A program made the translations under genes and the position numbers. Of a stretch of DNA of 16,976 bases, positions 9,295 to 16,460 are shown piece after piece. The stretch is taken from NCBI GenBank assembly GCA_002404345.1, contig DHJN01000245.1, positions 31,153-48,128 of the forward strand, given 5' to 3'. Below the pieces are notes generated by a model. The model was not told the origin of the DNA and ran no database searches. It was given only the letters and a program-made list of their open reading frames with translations. Source of the DNA: Actinobacteria bacterium UBA4719 (GTDB lineage: Bacteria > Actinomycetota > Actinomycetes > Actinomycetales > Dermatophilaceae). The stretch's first letter is position 1. Each line of letters starts with the position of its first letter.

Positions 9295-9363
9295 GTTTCG
9301 GATCGTACCGCCGTTTGTTACAACTGTGTAAGCAATGCGCAGCCCCGGTAAGGATCAAGTAAC
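9295..9363 (-). promoter_or_regulatory. Candidate amtB promoter with GlnR-like operator boxes
   Basis: Streptomyces GlnR sites follow gTnAC-n6-GaAAC-n6 repeats on an 11-nt pitch. On the minus strand CTTAC (9332-9328), GTAAC (9321-9317), a poor third box, and GAAAC (9299-9295) sit on exactly that pitch. A second pair, GTTAC (9363-9359) and CTTAC (9352-9348) with a 6-nt spacer, lies farther upstream. A possible -10 TACGAT (9307-9302) has TTACAC 18 nt upstream. GlnR control of amtB-glnK-glnD is established in Streptomyces; here it is inference from these boxes. Confidence 0.5.
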
Positions 9364-9433
9364 TTTTCCTGCCGGCCGCAGTCATCTGGTGCGCGCCGCG
9401 GTCAGGGGCAGCGGGCCCTTCCGAGGCGCCGCG

Positions 9434-9446
9434 CATACTGAAGTCA
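9434..9446 (+). promoter_or_regulatory. Possible -10 box for a leaderless MpaB-like transcript
   Basis: CATACT (9434-9439) ends six bases before the ATG at 9446. That spacing would start transcription at or next to the start codon, as in leaderless actinobacterial mRNAs. There is no good Shine-Dalgarno sequence before this ATG, which agrees with that reading. The -35 region is GC-rich and unconvincing, so this is tentative. Confidence 0.3.
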
Positions 9447-10480
9447 TGACCTTGAGCATCACCCTGGTCGACGCCGTATGTCCACTGCATGACCGGGTAC
9501 GCCGCAGTGTCGCCGGCGCGCTGCGCGACCGGGTTGCCGGCGAGGACAACGCCGCGAGGGCCGCTGTCATCTGGGACACGCCCGGCGAGCGCTGGTTCAC
9601 CCAGGCCGACCCGATCTGGCGGGTGCACGCCGACGCGGCGATGTTCGTTGCCGGCATCCGTGCTCTACTGCTGCAGTCGTTGCACCCGTTGGCCATGGCT
9701 GGCGTCGCCGGACACTCGGACTACAAGGGCGATCCCTGGGGTCGGCTGCAGCGCACGAGCAACTTCCTCGCGACCACGACGTTCGGCACCGTCCAGGACG
9801 CTGAGGCGCTCATCAAACGCGTCCAGGGGATCCACGAGCGCGTGCGCGGCAGGGCTCCCGATGGGCGTCCCTACGCCGCCAGCGACCCGCACCTGCTGAA
9901 ATGGGTGCACATCGCCGAGGCCGACAGCTTCCTGAGGGCCCACCAGCAGTATGCCGGCACTCCCCTCACGCCTGACGAGGCCGACTGCTACGTGGCTCAG
10001 TCGTGTGTCGTGGCGACGAGACTCGGCGTCATGGCCCCCCCTACGACAGTGGTGGAGCTCGACGCCGCGGTCGAGTCCTACCGACACGAGCTCGAGGGCA
10101 CGCCGGCGGCCCGGGAAGCGGCGCGGTTCCTGTTGCTGCACCCGCCGCTGCCCCGGATCGCCCGACCCGGCTATGGCGCGCTGGCCGGCGCCGCCGTCGC
10201 CCTCCTGCCGCTGTGGGCCCGCCCTTACCTGGCCCTGCCCTACCTGCCATTGGCCGAGCGGGCCATCGTCCTCCCTATCGGTGGCGCCGCGACAAGCGTC
10301 ATCCGTTGGGCGCTCCAGAGCCCCCGCGCAATATCTTCCACATGCGTATCTTCCACATGCGTCTCATCCGCGGGTCAGGAGATCAGTGCGTCGACAAAGG
10401 CCTCAGGCTCGAAGGGCGCCAGGTCGTCGGGGCCCTCACCGAGACCCACCAACTTGACCGGGACGCCGAGCTTGCGCTGA
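9446..10480 (+). CDS. Oxygenase MpaB family protein (DUF2236), with an unusual C-terminal tail antisense to ftsY
   Basis: A 344-aa protein of the MpaB/Lcp-like DUF2236 family, whose studied members are haem b proteins. Its biochemical role here is unknown. Family hallmarks are LLLQSLHPLAMAGVAGHSDY with H80, DPWGRLQRTSNFLATTTFGT, and DPHLLKWVHIAEADSFLRAH with H155. The ATG at 9446 is chosen because MTLSITLVDAV leads straight into the family domain; the upstream frame to 9335 lies in the amtB control region. The recognisable domain ends near residue 295 (VIRWALQSP). The last 50 or so residues are Ser/Thr/Gly-rich, include a 15-bp tandem duplication, and the final 106 bp are antisense to the ftsY 3' end. 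The tail looks like loss of an earlier stop rather than a domain. It is the only plus-strand gene in the window. Confidence 0.9.
   Translation: MTLSITLVDAVCPLHDRVRRSVAGALRDRVAGEDNAARAAVIWDTPGERWFTQADPIWRVHADAAMFVAGIRALLLQSLHPLAMAGVAGHSDYKGDPWGRLQRTSNFLATTTFGTVQDAEALIKRVQGIHERVRGRAPDGRPYAASDPHLLKWVHIAEADSFLRAHQQYAGTPLTPDEADCYVAQSCVVATRLGVMAPPTTVVELDAAVESYRHELEGTPAAREAARFLLLHPPLPRIARPGYGALAGAAVALLPLWARPYLALPYLPLAERAIVLPIGGAATSVIRWALQSPRAISSTCVSSTCVSSAGQEISASTKASGSKGARSSGPSPRPTNLTGTPSLR
10333..10362. repeat. Perfect 15-bp tandem duplication
   Basis: ATCTTCCACATGCGT occurs twice without gap or mismatch (10333-10347 and 10348-10362). It sits in the tail of the MpaB-family frame, just past the ftsY stop on the other strand. 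Its length keeps the plus-strand frame open. Confidence 0.95.
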
Positions 10481-11556
10481 ACGGCCACGACGATGCCACC
10501 CTTTGCCGTCCCGTCGAGCTTGGTCAGGACGATGCCGGTGACATTGACAACCTCACCGAAGACCTCGGCCTGACGCAGTCCGTTCTGTCCGGTCGTGGCG
10601 TCAAGCACCAGCAGAACCTCATCGATCGGGCTCTGTTTTTCCACAACGCGCTTGACCTTGCTGAGCTCGTCCATAAGTCCGACCTTGTTGTGCAAACGGC
10701 CGGCAGTGTCGATCAGGACCACGTCGGCCTCCATCTCGACAGCCGCCCTCACCGCGTCGAAGGCCACAGACGCTGGGTCCGCGCCATCACGGTCGGAGCG
10801 GATCGTGGGCACGCCCACGCGCTCGCCCCAAGTCTGCAGCTGATCAGCCGCGGCCGCGCGGAAGGTGTCGGCCGCACCCAGCACGACGTCCTTGTCCTGA
10901 GCCACCAGAACGCGCGCCAGCTTGCCGACCGTGGTGGTCTTGCCGGTGCCGTTGACTCCCACCACCATCACCACGGCTGGACGACCCTCGACCCGCGAGG
11001 AGGCGATCGAACGATCCAGCGAGAGGTCCACGAGCTTGAGCAGATCCTCGCGCAACCAGCCACGGACCGTCTCCTCGTCACGTACCCCTTCGATGGTGAC
11101 CCGGGTGCGTAACGAGTCGACCAGCTCCATCGTCGCCGAGACACCGAGGTCTGCGCTGAGCAGCGTGGCTTCGACGTCCTCCCAGGACTGCTCGTCCAGT
11201 CCCCCGGTGGACAACAGGGACAGCAGTCCTTTGCCCAAAGCCGTGTTGGAGCGCGCCAACCTGGCCCGAAGGCGTTGCAGTCGGCCAGTAGCTGACTCGG
11301 GACGCTCGATCGACGGTGCGGGAGCGGGCGCCTCGAAGACGTCGGGTTCGAGGGTGCTGACGGTCGGACCACCGTCCGGACCCGCCGAGGGCTCCTGGGC
11401 GTCGGACTCGGAACCACGGTCCACGCGTGGTGGAGGAGTCTGCGGTGGAAGCGTCTTGTCCTTGCCGCCGCGGCCGCGTTGCAGCCCGACCAGCAGGGCG
11501 ATCCCGGCGAGGGCAATGACTACCGCAAGGGCAAAGATTTCCTGGGATTGGGTCAC
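10375..11556 (-). CDS. ftsY: Signal recognition particle receptor FtsY
   Basis: 393 aa; the SRP receptor GTPase that docks the Ffh-ribosome complex at the membrane. A single N-terminal hydrophobic segment, about 8-25 (FALAVVIALAGIALLVGL), is followed by basic RGRGGKDK. This gives direct membrane anchoring as in other actinobacterial FtsY. A Pro/acidic linker (about 38-90) leads to the N domain, then the G domain: G1 GVNGTGKTT (200-208), AADTFRAAA, DTAGR (283-287), TKLDGTAKGG (345 onward) and the closing GLGEGPDDLAPF motif. The GTG at 11556 is preceded by GGGAG about 11 nt upstream. Its partner ffh lies about 5 kb downstream on the same strand. The last 106 bp are overlapped antisense by the MpaB-like gene. 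Confidence 0.97.
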   Translation of the reverse strand: MTQSQEIFALAVVIALAGIALLVGLQRGRGGKDKTLPPQTPPPRVDRGSESDAQEPSAGPDGGPTVSTLEPDVFEAPAPAPSIERPESATGRLQRLRARLARSNTALGKGLLSLLSTGGLDEQSWEDVEATLLSADLGVSATMELVDSLRTRVTIEGVRDEETVRGWLREDLLKLVDLSLDRSIASSRVEGRPAVVMVVGVNGTGKTTTVGKLARVLVAQDKDVVLGAADTFRAAAADQLQTWGERVGVPTIRSDRDGADPASVAFDAVRAAVEMEADVVLIDTAGRLHNKVGLMDELSKVKRVVEKQSPIDEVLLVLDATTGQNGLRQAEVFGEVVNVTGIVLTKLDGTAKGGIVVAVQRKLGVPVKLVGLGEGPDDLAPFEPEAFVDALIS

Positions 11557-11692
11557 AGTTGGCGATTCTCCCAGATCCCTGACTCACCCCAGGACAGCGG
11601 CGCCACCACCCGCCGACACGGTCCTCCGACCAGGATCCGGGTCGTCAGGTCTGCCAGGTGACGTCGAATGCGGTGACGGTGGCGGTGTCGGG

Positions 11693-11935
11693 TCAGCCGT
11701 CCTTGGGCGAGGTGACGTCGGCCACCTTGTCGCGGGCGGCGACCACGGCCTCGCCCGTCTTCTCACGCGCGGTCTCCACGACCGAACCGGTCTTCTCGCG
11801 CACCCGGGAGACGACCTCTTCAGCCTTGGGCGTGAATAGTTCACGTCCCTCGCGGCGGGCGGGAATGGCGACCAGGCCCACCACTGCCACGGCGAGGACC
11901 ACGCACAGCAGCATGGCGATTATCAGGGCGAGCAT
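11693..11935 (-). CDS. Small single-pass membrane protein with amphipathic 11-residue repeats
   Basis: An 80-aa protein of no function known to me. Residues 1-24 (MLALIIAMLLCVVLAVAVVGLVAI) form one membrane segment, followed by basic PARREGRE. A helical, charged region then holds near-repeats REKTGSVVETA, REKTGEAVVAA and RDKVADV on an 11-residue pitch. That pattern is typical of amphipathic surface or LEA-like helices. The ATG at 11935 is chosen because the membrane segment starts there and GGAGG lies 12 nt upstream; a TTG at 11971 would add 12 residues. It lies between smc (84 bp) and ftsY (136 bp) on the same strand, so cotranscription is likely. The reading frame has GC-rich third positions like its neighbours, which supports coding. 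Confidence 0.72.
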   Translation of the reverse strand: MLALIIAMLLCVVLAVAVVGLVAIPARREGRELFTPKAEEVVSRVREKTGSVVETAREKTGEAVVAARDKVADVTSPKDG

Positions 11936-11971
11936 GGGTCCATGCTGCCTCCTGACCCTGTCGATGGCCAA

Positions 11972-12005
11972 ACGGCGCGCCGTCGCTGGGCCGCAACGAT
12001 CGTTG
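11972..12005. repeat. Two perfect 12-bp palindromes between smc and the small membrane gene
   Basis: ACGGCGCGCCGT (11972-11983) and CAACGATCGTTG (11994-12005) are each perfectly self-complementary and 10 bp apart in the 83-bp gap. On the minus strand the second one transcribed is followed by TTTGG, a weak terminator resemblance. They could be protein sites or chance in GC-rich DNA. Confidence 0.6.
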
Positions 12006-12018
12006 GGACGGCCGACCC

Positions 12019-15000
12019 TCAGACCCTCTGGACGTCCCGGATCCGCTGCGAGACAACGGTGCTGACGCCATCGCCACGCATCGTGACGCCATAAAGCGCG
12101 TCGGCGATCTCCATCGTGCGCTTCTGGTGGGTGATCACTATCAGCTGGCTGGAGTCACGCAGCTCCTCCAACAGCGTGATCAACCGGCCCAGGTTGGCGT
12201 CATCGAGTGATGCCTCGACCTCGTCCAGGATGTAGAACGGGCTGGGTCGCGCCTTGAAGATGGCGACCAGCAGCGCCACGGCCACCAGTGAACGCTCGCC
12301 ACCGGACAGGAGCGAGAGCCGCTTGATCTTCTTGCCCGGCGGGCGAGCCTCGATCTCGATCCCGCTGGTCAGCATGCTGTCGGGGTCAGTGAGGACGAGT
12401 CGCCCCTCACCTCCGGGGAACAACCGGCTGAACACGCCCTCGAACTGGGCCGCGGTGTCGTAGTAGGCCTCGGTGAAGACCCTCTCGACGCGCTCGTCCA
12501 CCTCACGAACGATGTCCATGAGATCGCGTTTGGACTTCTTGAGGTCCTCGAGCTGCTCGGTCAGGAACTTGTGGCGTTCCTCCAGCGCGGCATACTCCTC
12601 CAGCGCGAGCGGGTTGACCCGGCCGACGGTGGAGAGCTTGCGCTCGGCTGAGCGCAGACGTCTGACCTGGACCTCGCGCACATAAGGAACGGTCACGAGT
12701 CCTTCACCGAAACCATCGGGGTCAGCGGAGTCATCGGAGCCATCGGAGCCATCGTCGAGATCGGTGATCACCGGCACCATCTGATCCGGGCCGAAGTGCC
12801 TGACCAGCACCTCTGGGTCGATGCCCAGCTCGTCCAGCGCCCTGGCCTGCAACGTCTCGATGTGCAGCCGCTGCTGCGTGCGTGCCACCTCGTCGCGATG
12901 GACCAGGTTGGTGAGGTCGCTCAACTCGTCGCCGAGCACGCCGATCTCGCGTCGCAGCAATGTCAGCGCGGCCTCACGCTTGGTGCGTTCCCGCTCGGCG
13001 CCGGCCCGCTCGGCGGTCCCCTGCGCGAGCGCGCGAGTCACCCACTGCACCGCGTATGCCGCACCGCTACGCACCGCGCTCGCCACCGCGGCCTCACGCT
13101 TGCGACGCTCCCGGCGTGCTGCGGCCCGCTCGCGGGCTGCGAGCTCAGAGCGAGCAGCCGCCTCCAGCGACTCGGCCCGACCCTTCATGGCACGGGCCCG
13201 CTCCTCCCGGGTGCGCAGCGTCAGGCGCAGCTCGGTCTCGGCGGCGCGGGCCTGGGTGGCACCGTGCTCCAGGCGGTCGCGTTCCTGGTGGGAGGGCTCT
13301 TGCTCACCCGGCTCAGCGCTGGCGCCATCCAGACGCGCACTGAGTGCGAGGTGCTCGGCGCGGTCACTGCCCAAGGCTGTCTCGGCCCCAGCGATGGCCC
13401 GCTCGATGCGGTCGGACTCGCCGCGCCCGGCGCGAACCGTGCCTGCGAGCCTGCCCAGCCGCTCGGCGACCGCTGCCATCCTGGCGTCGGACTGGTGCAG
13501 GCGCTCAAGTGCGGCCGCCACTGAGTCGTTGGCCGCAGTCACCCGCTCGGTAGCGGTCGCCAGAGCGAACTTGGCCTGCTCGCCGCGGCGAACCGCGTCC
13601 TGGACCTTGTTCTGCGTCTCGTCGACGGCCGCCTGGACCTCGATCAGGCTGGGCGCTGACGCGCTACCGCCACGGACGAAGCCCGGGGCGAAGACGTCGC
13701 CATCGGGGGTGACCGCTGTGATGCCCTGACCGAGGTCAACCAGATCCACGGCAGTCGAGGGATCTTCAACAAGGGCAACACGATCCAGCAGCTGGTCGAC
13801 CGCCGGTCGCACACTTTCCGGGCAGGTGACCACGTCTCGGGCCCACACCGCGCGCCCGCTCAGCCTGGGCCAGCCGGCGACGTCGACCGTCACGGCAGTG
13901 GCGCCCACGAGCAGACCTGCCCGACCGGCGTCCTGCTCCCGCAGCGACGCGACGGCGCGTTGCGCCGCCCGGACGGAGTCGACGGCCACCGCATCCGCTG
14001 CCCACCCGAGGGCGGCTGCCACGCTGGCCTGGTGTCCTGACTGGACGTGGAGCAGGGCGGCGACCGAACCCATCAGTCCGGGCACGTCCTCCCCCGACGC
14101 GAGCAGCGCGGCGGCGCCATCCTTGTGCCGCAGGCTGAGCTCGAGGGCCTCGAGCCGGGCCGCAGAGCTGGAGCGGTCGCTGTCGGCGTCCCGCTCAGCC
14201 TCGCGCCACTGCGAAACGTCCGCCTCGGCCAGATCCAGCGCCGCCGCAGCCTGCTCGTAGGCGGTGTCCAGACCTGCTTCGCCTTCTTCGTCGACGGCGA
14301 CCGATGCTTCCAGAGCCGCAAACTCCCTCTCGGCCTGGGCTGCGCGGGCCTTGCTCTGTTCGACGGACTGCTGGAGCCGGCCGATCTCGGCCTCTCCGGC
14401 CTCGATCCGGCTGCGCCGTGCCCCCACCTGGCCCGCTAGCTTGGCAAGTCCCTCGCGGCGATCTGCGGCGGCACGCACGAGACGGGTGAGGCGAGCGGTC
14501 TCCGCGGCATACGCGATCTCGATCTCGGTACGGTGGGTGACTGCGGCGTACAGCGCATCCTTGGCCTGGCTGGTCTCGGCGATCAGCGCCTGCTCCTGCT
14601 GACGAACCAAAGCGGCCTGCGCGCGCAGCTGTTCGGGATCACGGGAGCGGCTCTGCGAGTTGTCGTCCTCGTAGCTGTCGTCCTCGTCCTCGGACAGGAG
14701 TCGGACTCGTTCGGCAGCCAGCGACCCGGTCGCCATGAGACGCTCGCGCAAGGAGGACAGCGCAAACCAGCGTTCCTGTGCGCGAGCCAGTAGCGGGGCC
14801 GCTTCCCGCGCCTCGAGCTCCAAGGCGGTCAGGCGCGAGCGCGCGACCCCCAGGGCCCGCTCTACCTCGGTACGGCGGGAGATCAGAGCCGTCTCGTCGG
14901 CGACCTCCCGCTCGAGGGTGCCCGTCATCTGGATCAGGTCGTCGGCAAGCAGCCGAAGCCGTGCGTCGCGGGCCTCGGCCTGGATCGTCGCCGCCTTGCG

Positions 15001-15636
15001 CGCCGCCTCGGCCTGGCGACCCAGCGGTCCGAGCTGACGGCGGATCTCGCCGGTCAGGTCTTTGACCCGGGTGAGGTTGGCCTCCATCGCCTCCATCTTG
15101 CGCAGCGCGCGCTCCTTACGCTTGCGGTGCTTCAGGACTCCGGCAGCTTCCTCAATGAAGCCGCGCCGTTCTTCGGCAGTGGCCCGCAGGACGGCGTCGA
15201 GCTGCCCCTGACCGACGATGACGTGCATCTCGCGGCCGATACCGGAGTCGGCGAGCAGCTCCTGGATGTCCAGCAGGCGGCAGGAGGTGTCGTTGATGGC
15301 GTACTCGGAGCCGCCGTTGCGAAACATCGTCCGTGCGATCGTGACCTCGGTGTAGTCGATCGGCAGGGCGCCGTCGGCGTTGTCGATGGTCAGCGAGACC
15401 TCGGCCCGCCCCAGCGGAGCACGCCCCGCGGTGCCCGCAAAGATGACGTCCTCCATCTTGCCGCCGCGCAGGCTCTTGGCACCCTGCTCGCCCATGACCC
15501 AGGCGAGGGCGTCGACAACATTGGACTTGCCGGAGCCGTTCGGGCCGACGATGCAGGTGATGCCGGGTTCGAGTCGCAGCGAGGTTACGGACGCAAACGA
15601 CTTGAAACCCCTCATGGTCAGGCTCTTGACGTACAC
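12019..15636 (-). CDS. smc: Chromosome segregation protein SMC
   Basis: 1205 aa; the ATPase of the bacterial condensin that compacts and segregates the chromosome with ScpA and ScpB. The head is split. N-terminal MYVKSLTMRGFKSFA and Walker A GPNGSGKSN (31-39) pair with the C-terminal signature LLSGGERS (about 1105) and Walker B FYILDEVEASLDD (about 1133). Two long Ala/Arg/Glu-rich coiled coils flank a hinge at about 510-660. The GTG at 15636 is chosen over a longer frame to 15675: GAGGAG lies 9 nt upstream and relatives begin at this MYxKSL. Two acidic low-complexity stretches are unusual: SEDEDDSYEDD in the first coil and DLDDGSDGSDDSADPDG at about 957-975, before the YVREVQVRRL segment. The second is built from 9-bp DNA repeats at 12722-12749. 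Confidence 0.97.
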   Translation of the reverse strand: MYVKSLTMRGFKSFASVTSLRLEPGITCIVGPNGSGKSNVVDALAWVMGEQGAKSLRGGKMEDVIFAGTAGRAPLGRAEVSLTIDNADGALPIDYTEVTIARTMFRNGGSEYAINDTSCRLLDIQELLADSGIGREMHVIVGQGQLDAVLRATAEERRGFIEEAAGVLKHRKRKERALRKMEAMEANLTRVKDLTGEIRRQLGPLGRQAEAARKAATIQAEARDARLRLLADDLIQMTGTLEREVADETALISRRTEVERALGVARSRLTALELEAREAAPLLARAQERWFALSSLRERLMATGSLAAERVRLLSEDEDDSYEDDNSQSRSRDPEQLRAQAALVRQQEQALIAETSQAKDALYAAVTHRTEIEIAYAAETARLTRLVRAAADRREGLAKLAGQVGARRSRIEAGEAEIGRLQQSVEQSKARAAQAEREFAALEASVAVDEEGEAGLDTAYEQAAAALDLAEADVSQWREAERDADSDRSSSAARLEALELSLRHKDGAAALLASGEDVPGLMGSVAALLHVQSGHQASVAAALGWAADAVAVDSVRAAQRAVASLREQDAGRAGLLVGATAVTVDVAGWPRLSGRAVWARDVVTCPESVRPAVDQLLDRVALVEDPSTAVDLVDLGQGITAVTPDGDVFAPGFVRGGSASAPSLIEVQAAVDETQNKVQDAVRRGEQAKFALATATERVTAANDSVAAALERLHQSDARMAAVAERLGRLAGTVRAGRGESDRIERAIAGAETALGSDRAEHLALSARLDGASAEPGEQEPSHQERDRLEHGATQARAAETELRLTLRTREERARAMKGRAESLEAAARSELAARERAAARRERRKREAAVASAVRSGAAYAVQWVTRALAQGTAERAGAERERTKREAALTLLRREIGVLGDELSDLTNLVHRDEVARTQQRLHIETLQARALDELGIDPEVLVRHFGPDQMVPVITDLDDGSDGSDDSADPDGFGEGLVTVPYVREVQVRRLRSAERKLSTVGRVNPLALEEYAALEERHKFLTEQLEDLKKSKRDLMDIVREVDERVERVFTEAYYDTAAQFEGVFSRLFPGGEGRLVLTDPDSMLTSGIEIEARPPGKKIKRLSLLSGGERSLVAVALLVAIFKARPSPFYILDEVEASLDDANLGRLITLLEELRDSSQLIVITHQKRTMEIADALYGVTMRGDGVSTVVSQRIRDVQRV

Positions 15637-15727
15637 CAGCGATGGCTCCTCTGGGGCGGCGATGAACGGCCTCACTGTAGTGGCAGAGGAGCGGGAGCGG
15701 TCGAGGGCGAGCGGTCGGGAGCGGGCG

Positions 15728-15840
15728 GCTCCCCCGCGTGCTCAGTGGACGGGTTGTCGGGTCCGTCGGGGGGCGTACTTCGTTCAGGGGGTCAGCTCGA
15801 CGTGCTCCCCCGCGTGCTCAGTGGACGGGTTGTCGGGTCC
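15728..15840. repeat. Direct repeat of 37 bp in the smc upstream gap
   Basis: The same 37 bases, beginning GCTCCCCCGCGTGCTCAG, occur at 15728-15764 and 15804-15840, 76 bp apart and without mismatch. The right copy covers the last seven codons and stop of the small coiled-coil gene; the left copy lies in the non-coding gap before smc. The left copy can also fold GACGG (15748-15752) onto CCGTC (15763-15767). The 181-bp gap 15637-15817 otherwise holds only the smc ribosome site. Confidence 0.95.
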
Positions 15841-16018
15841 CCTCGATCTCAGCCGGCAGGTCGGCGGGCGACCGATCATTGTCGCGCAGCCGATCGTTGT
15901 CATGTTGCAGGTCTTCGATCAGGGTCTCGAGGTCGCGCACCCGCGACCTCAGTCGAGCACTCTCCAGCAGCAGACGATCGTCCACATGAACTCGATAACC
16001 CAGCAGCGCCTTGGCCAT
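15818..16018 (-). CDS. Small coiled-coil protein between acyP and smc
   Basis: 66 aa, function unknown. It begins MAKALLGYRVHVDDRLLLESARLRSRVRDLE and continues as a leucine/arginine heptad-like helix to about residue 45 (LQHDNDRLRDND), then a short disordered tail ending QPVH. The shape resembles small actinobacterial proteins with a short KALLGY-like head and a RLRxRVxDLE coil, from memory only. The ATG at 16018 has GGAG 5 nt upstream, which decides it over a longer frame to 16087. A hairpin lies just before the ribosome site. Its final seven codons and stop belong to a 37-bp direct repeat, so the C-terminal tail may have been altered by that repeat. It could act in protein-protein contact; no partner can be read. 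Confidence 0.72.
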   Translation of the reverse strand: MAKALLGYRVHVDDRLLLESARLRSRVRDLETLIEDLQHDNDRLRDNDRSPADLPAEIEGTRQPVH

Positions 16019-16035
16019 ACCAACTCCGTAGAGAT

Positions 16036-16053
16036 CCTTCGCGTGTGCGAAGG
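16036..16053 (-). promoter_or_regulatory. Hairpin before the ribosome site of the small coiled-coil gene
   Basis: CCTTCGC (16036-16042) and GCGAAGG (16047-16053) form a perfect 7-bp stem with a 4-nt loop. It ends 17 nt before the ATG at 16018. No U-run follows on either strand. It could be a 5'-leader structure or an operator; a TTGACA (minus strand 16074-16069) lies upstream but has no matching -10. Confidence 0.5.
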
Positions 16054-16097
16054 GCAAATGGACACCAATGTCAACCGCCTCGGGCACGAATCGTCTC

Positions 16098-16134
16098 GGG
16101 GGGCTCTCCTAGAATCTCACCGGCATCGCACCAG
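16098..16134 (-). promoter_or_regulatory. Weak candidate promoter for the small coiled-coil gene
   Basis: In the 140-bp gap after acyP, the minus strand holds TTGACC followed about 17 nt later by GATTCT. This agrees with a sigma-70-like arrangement, with a poor -10. The boundaries given are approximate. If used, it would start a transcript through the coiled-coil gene and possibly smc. Confidence 0.25.
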
Positions 16135-16158
16135 GTCAACGCCAAAACCGGTCACCAT

Positions 16159-16434
16159 TCATGAAAATCCGGACAGACCGTGTTTAAGATCCCCGCCCTG
16201 GACGACGCACGCCTGAACGTGTCCGGGCCGTCGCGTCGTTGAGGGCTCCTCCTCGATCAGCTCACGAAGTCGCTCGATCGCCTCGAGCGGTCCTTGAGCG
16301 CAGATCTCGACCCGACCGTCGGCCAGGTTGCGGGCGAAGCCGGTCAGGCCCAGCTCCAGCGCCCGTGCACGAGTCCACCAGCGGAACCCGACGCCCTGGA
16401 CCTGCCCGCGGACAAAGATCGTGGCGCGTTGCAT
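16159..16434 (-). CDS. acyP: Acylphosphatase
   Basis: A 91-aa cytosolic enzyme of the usual length that hydrolyses acyl phosphates to carboxylate and phosphate. Motif 1 [11 protein letters not shown] contains the phosphate-binding Arg18. Motif 2 [15 protein letters not shown] contains the catalytic Asn36. Both residues are intact, so activity is expected. The ATG at 16434 begins [17 protein letters not shown], standard for the family. It starts 26 bp after mutM on the same strand and precedes smc with one small gene between, the common actinobacterial order. It is presumably cotranscribed with mutM. Confidence 0.96.
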   Translation of the reverse strand: MQRATIFVRGQVQGVGFRWWTRARALELGLTGFARNLADGRVEICAQGPLEAIERLRELIEEEPSTTRRPGHVQACVVQGGDLKHGLSGFS

Positions 16435-16460
16435 GGGCCGAGCCTACGAGCGCAGCAGGT

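Noticed and set aside
10003..11112. 369-codon plus-strand frame opposite ftsY
   Set aside because: Overlaps the MpaB-like gene in another frame and is antisense to FtsY; no domain recognisable.
16069..16074. Perfect TTGACA as promoter of the small coiled-coil gene
   Set aside because: No acceptable -10 hexamer at 16-18 nt; the position falls in the hairpin instead.
15127..16164. 345-codon plus-strand frame across the smc start and the small gene
   Set aside because: Antisense to the SMC head domain; its C-terminal half is the direct repeat and intergenic sequence.
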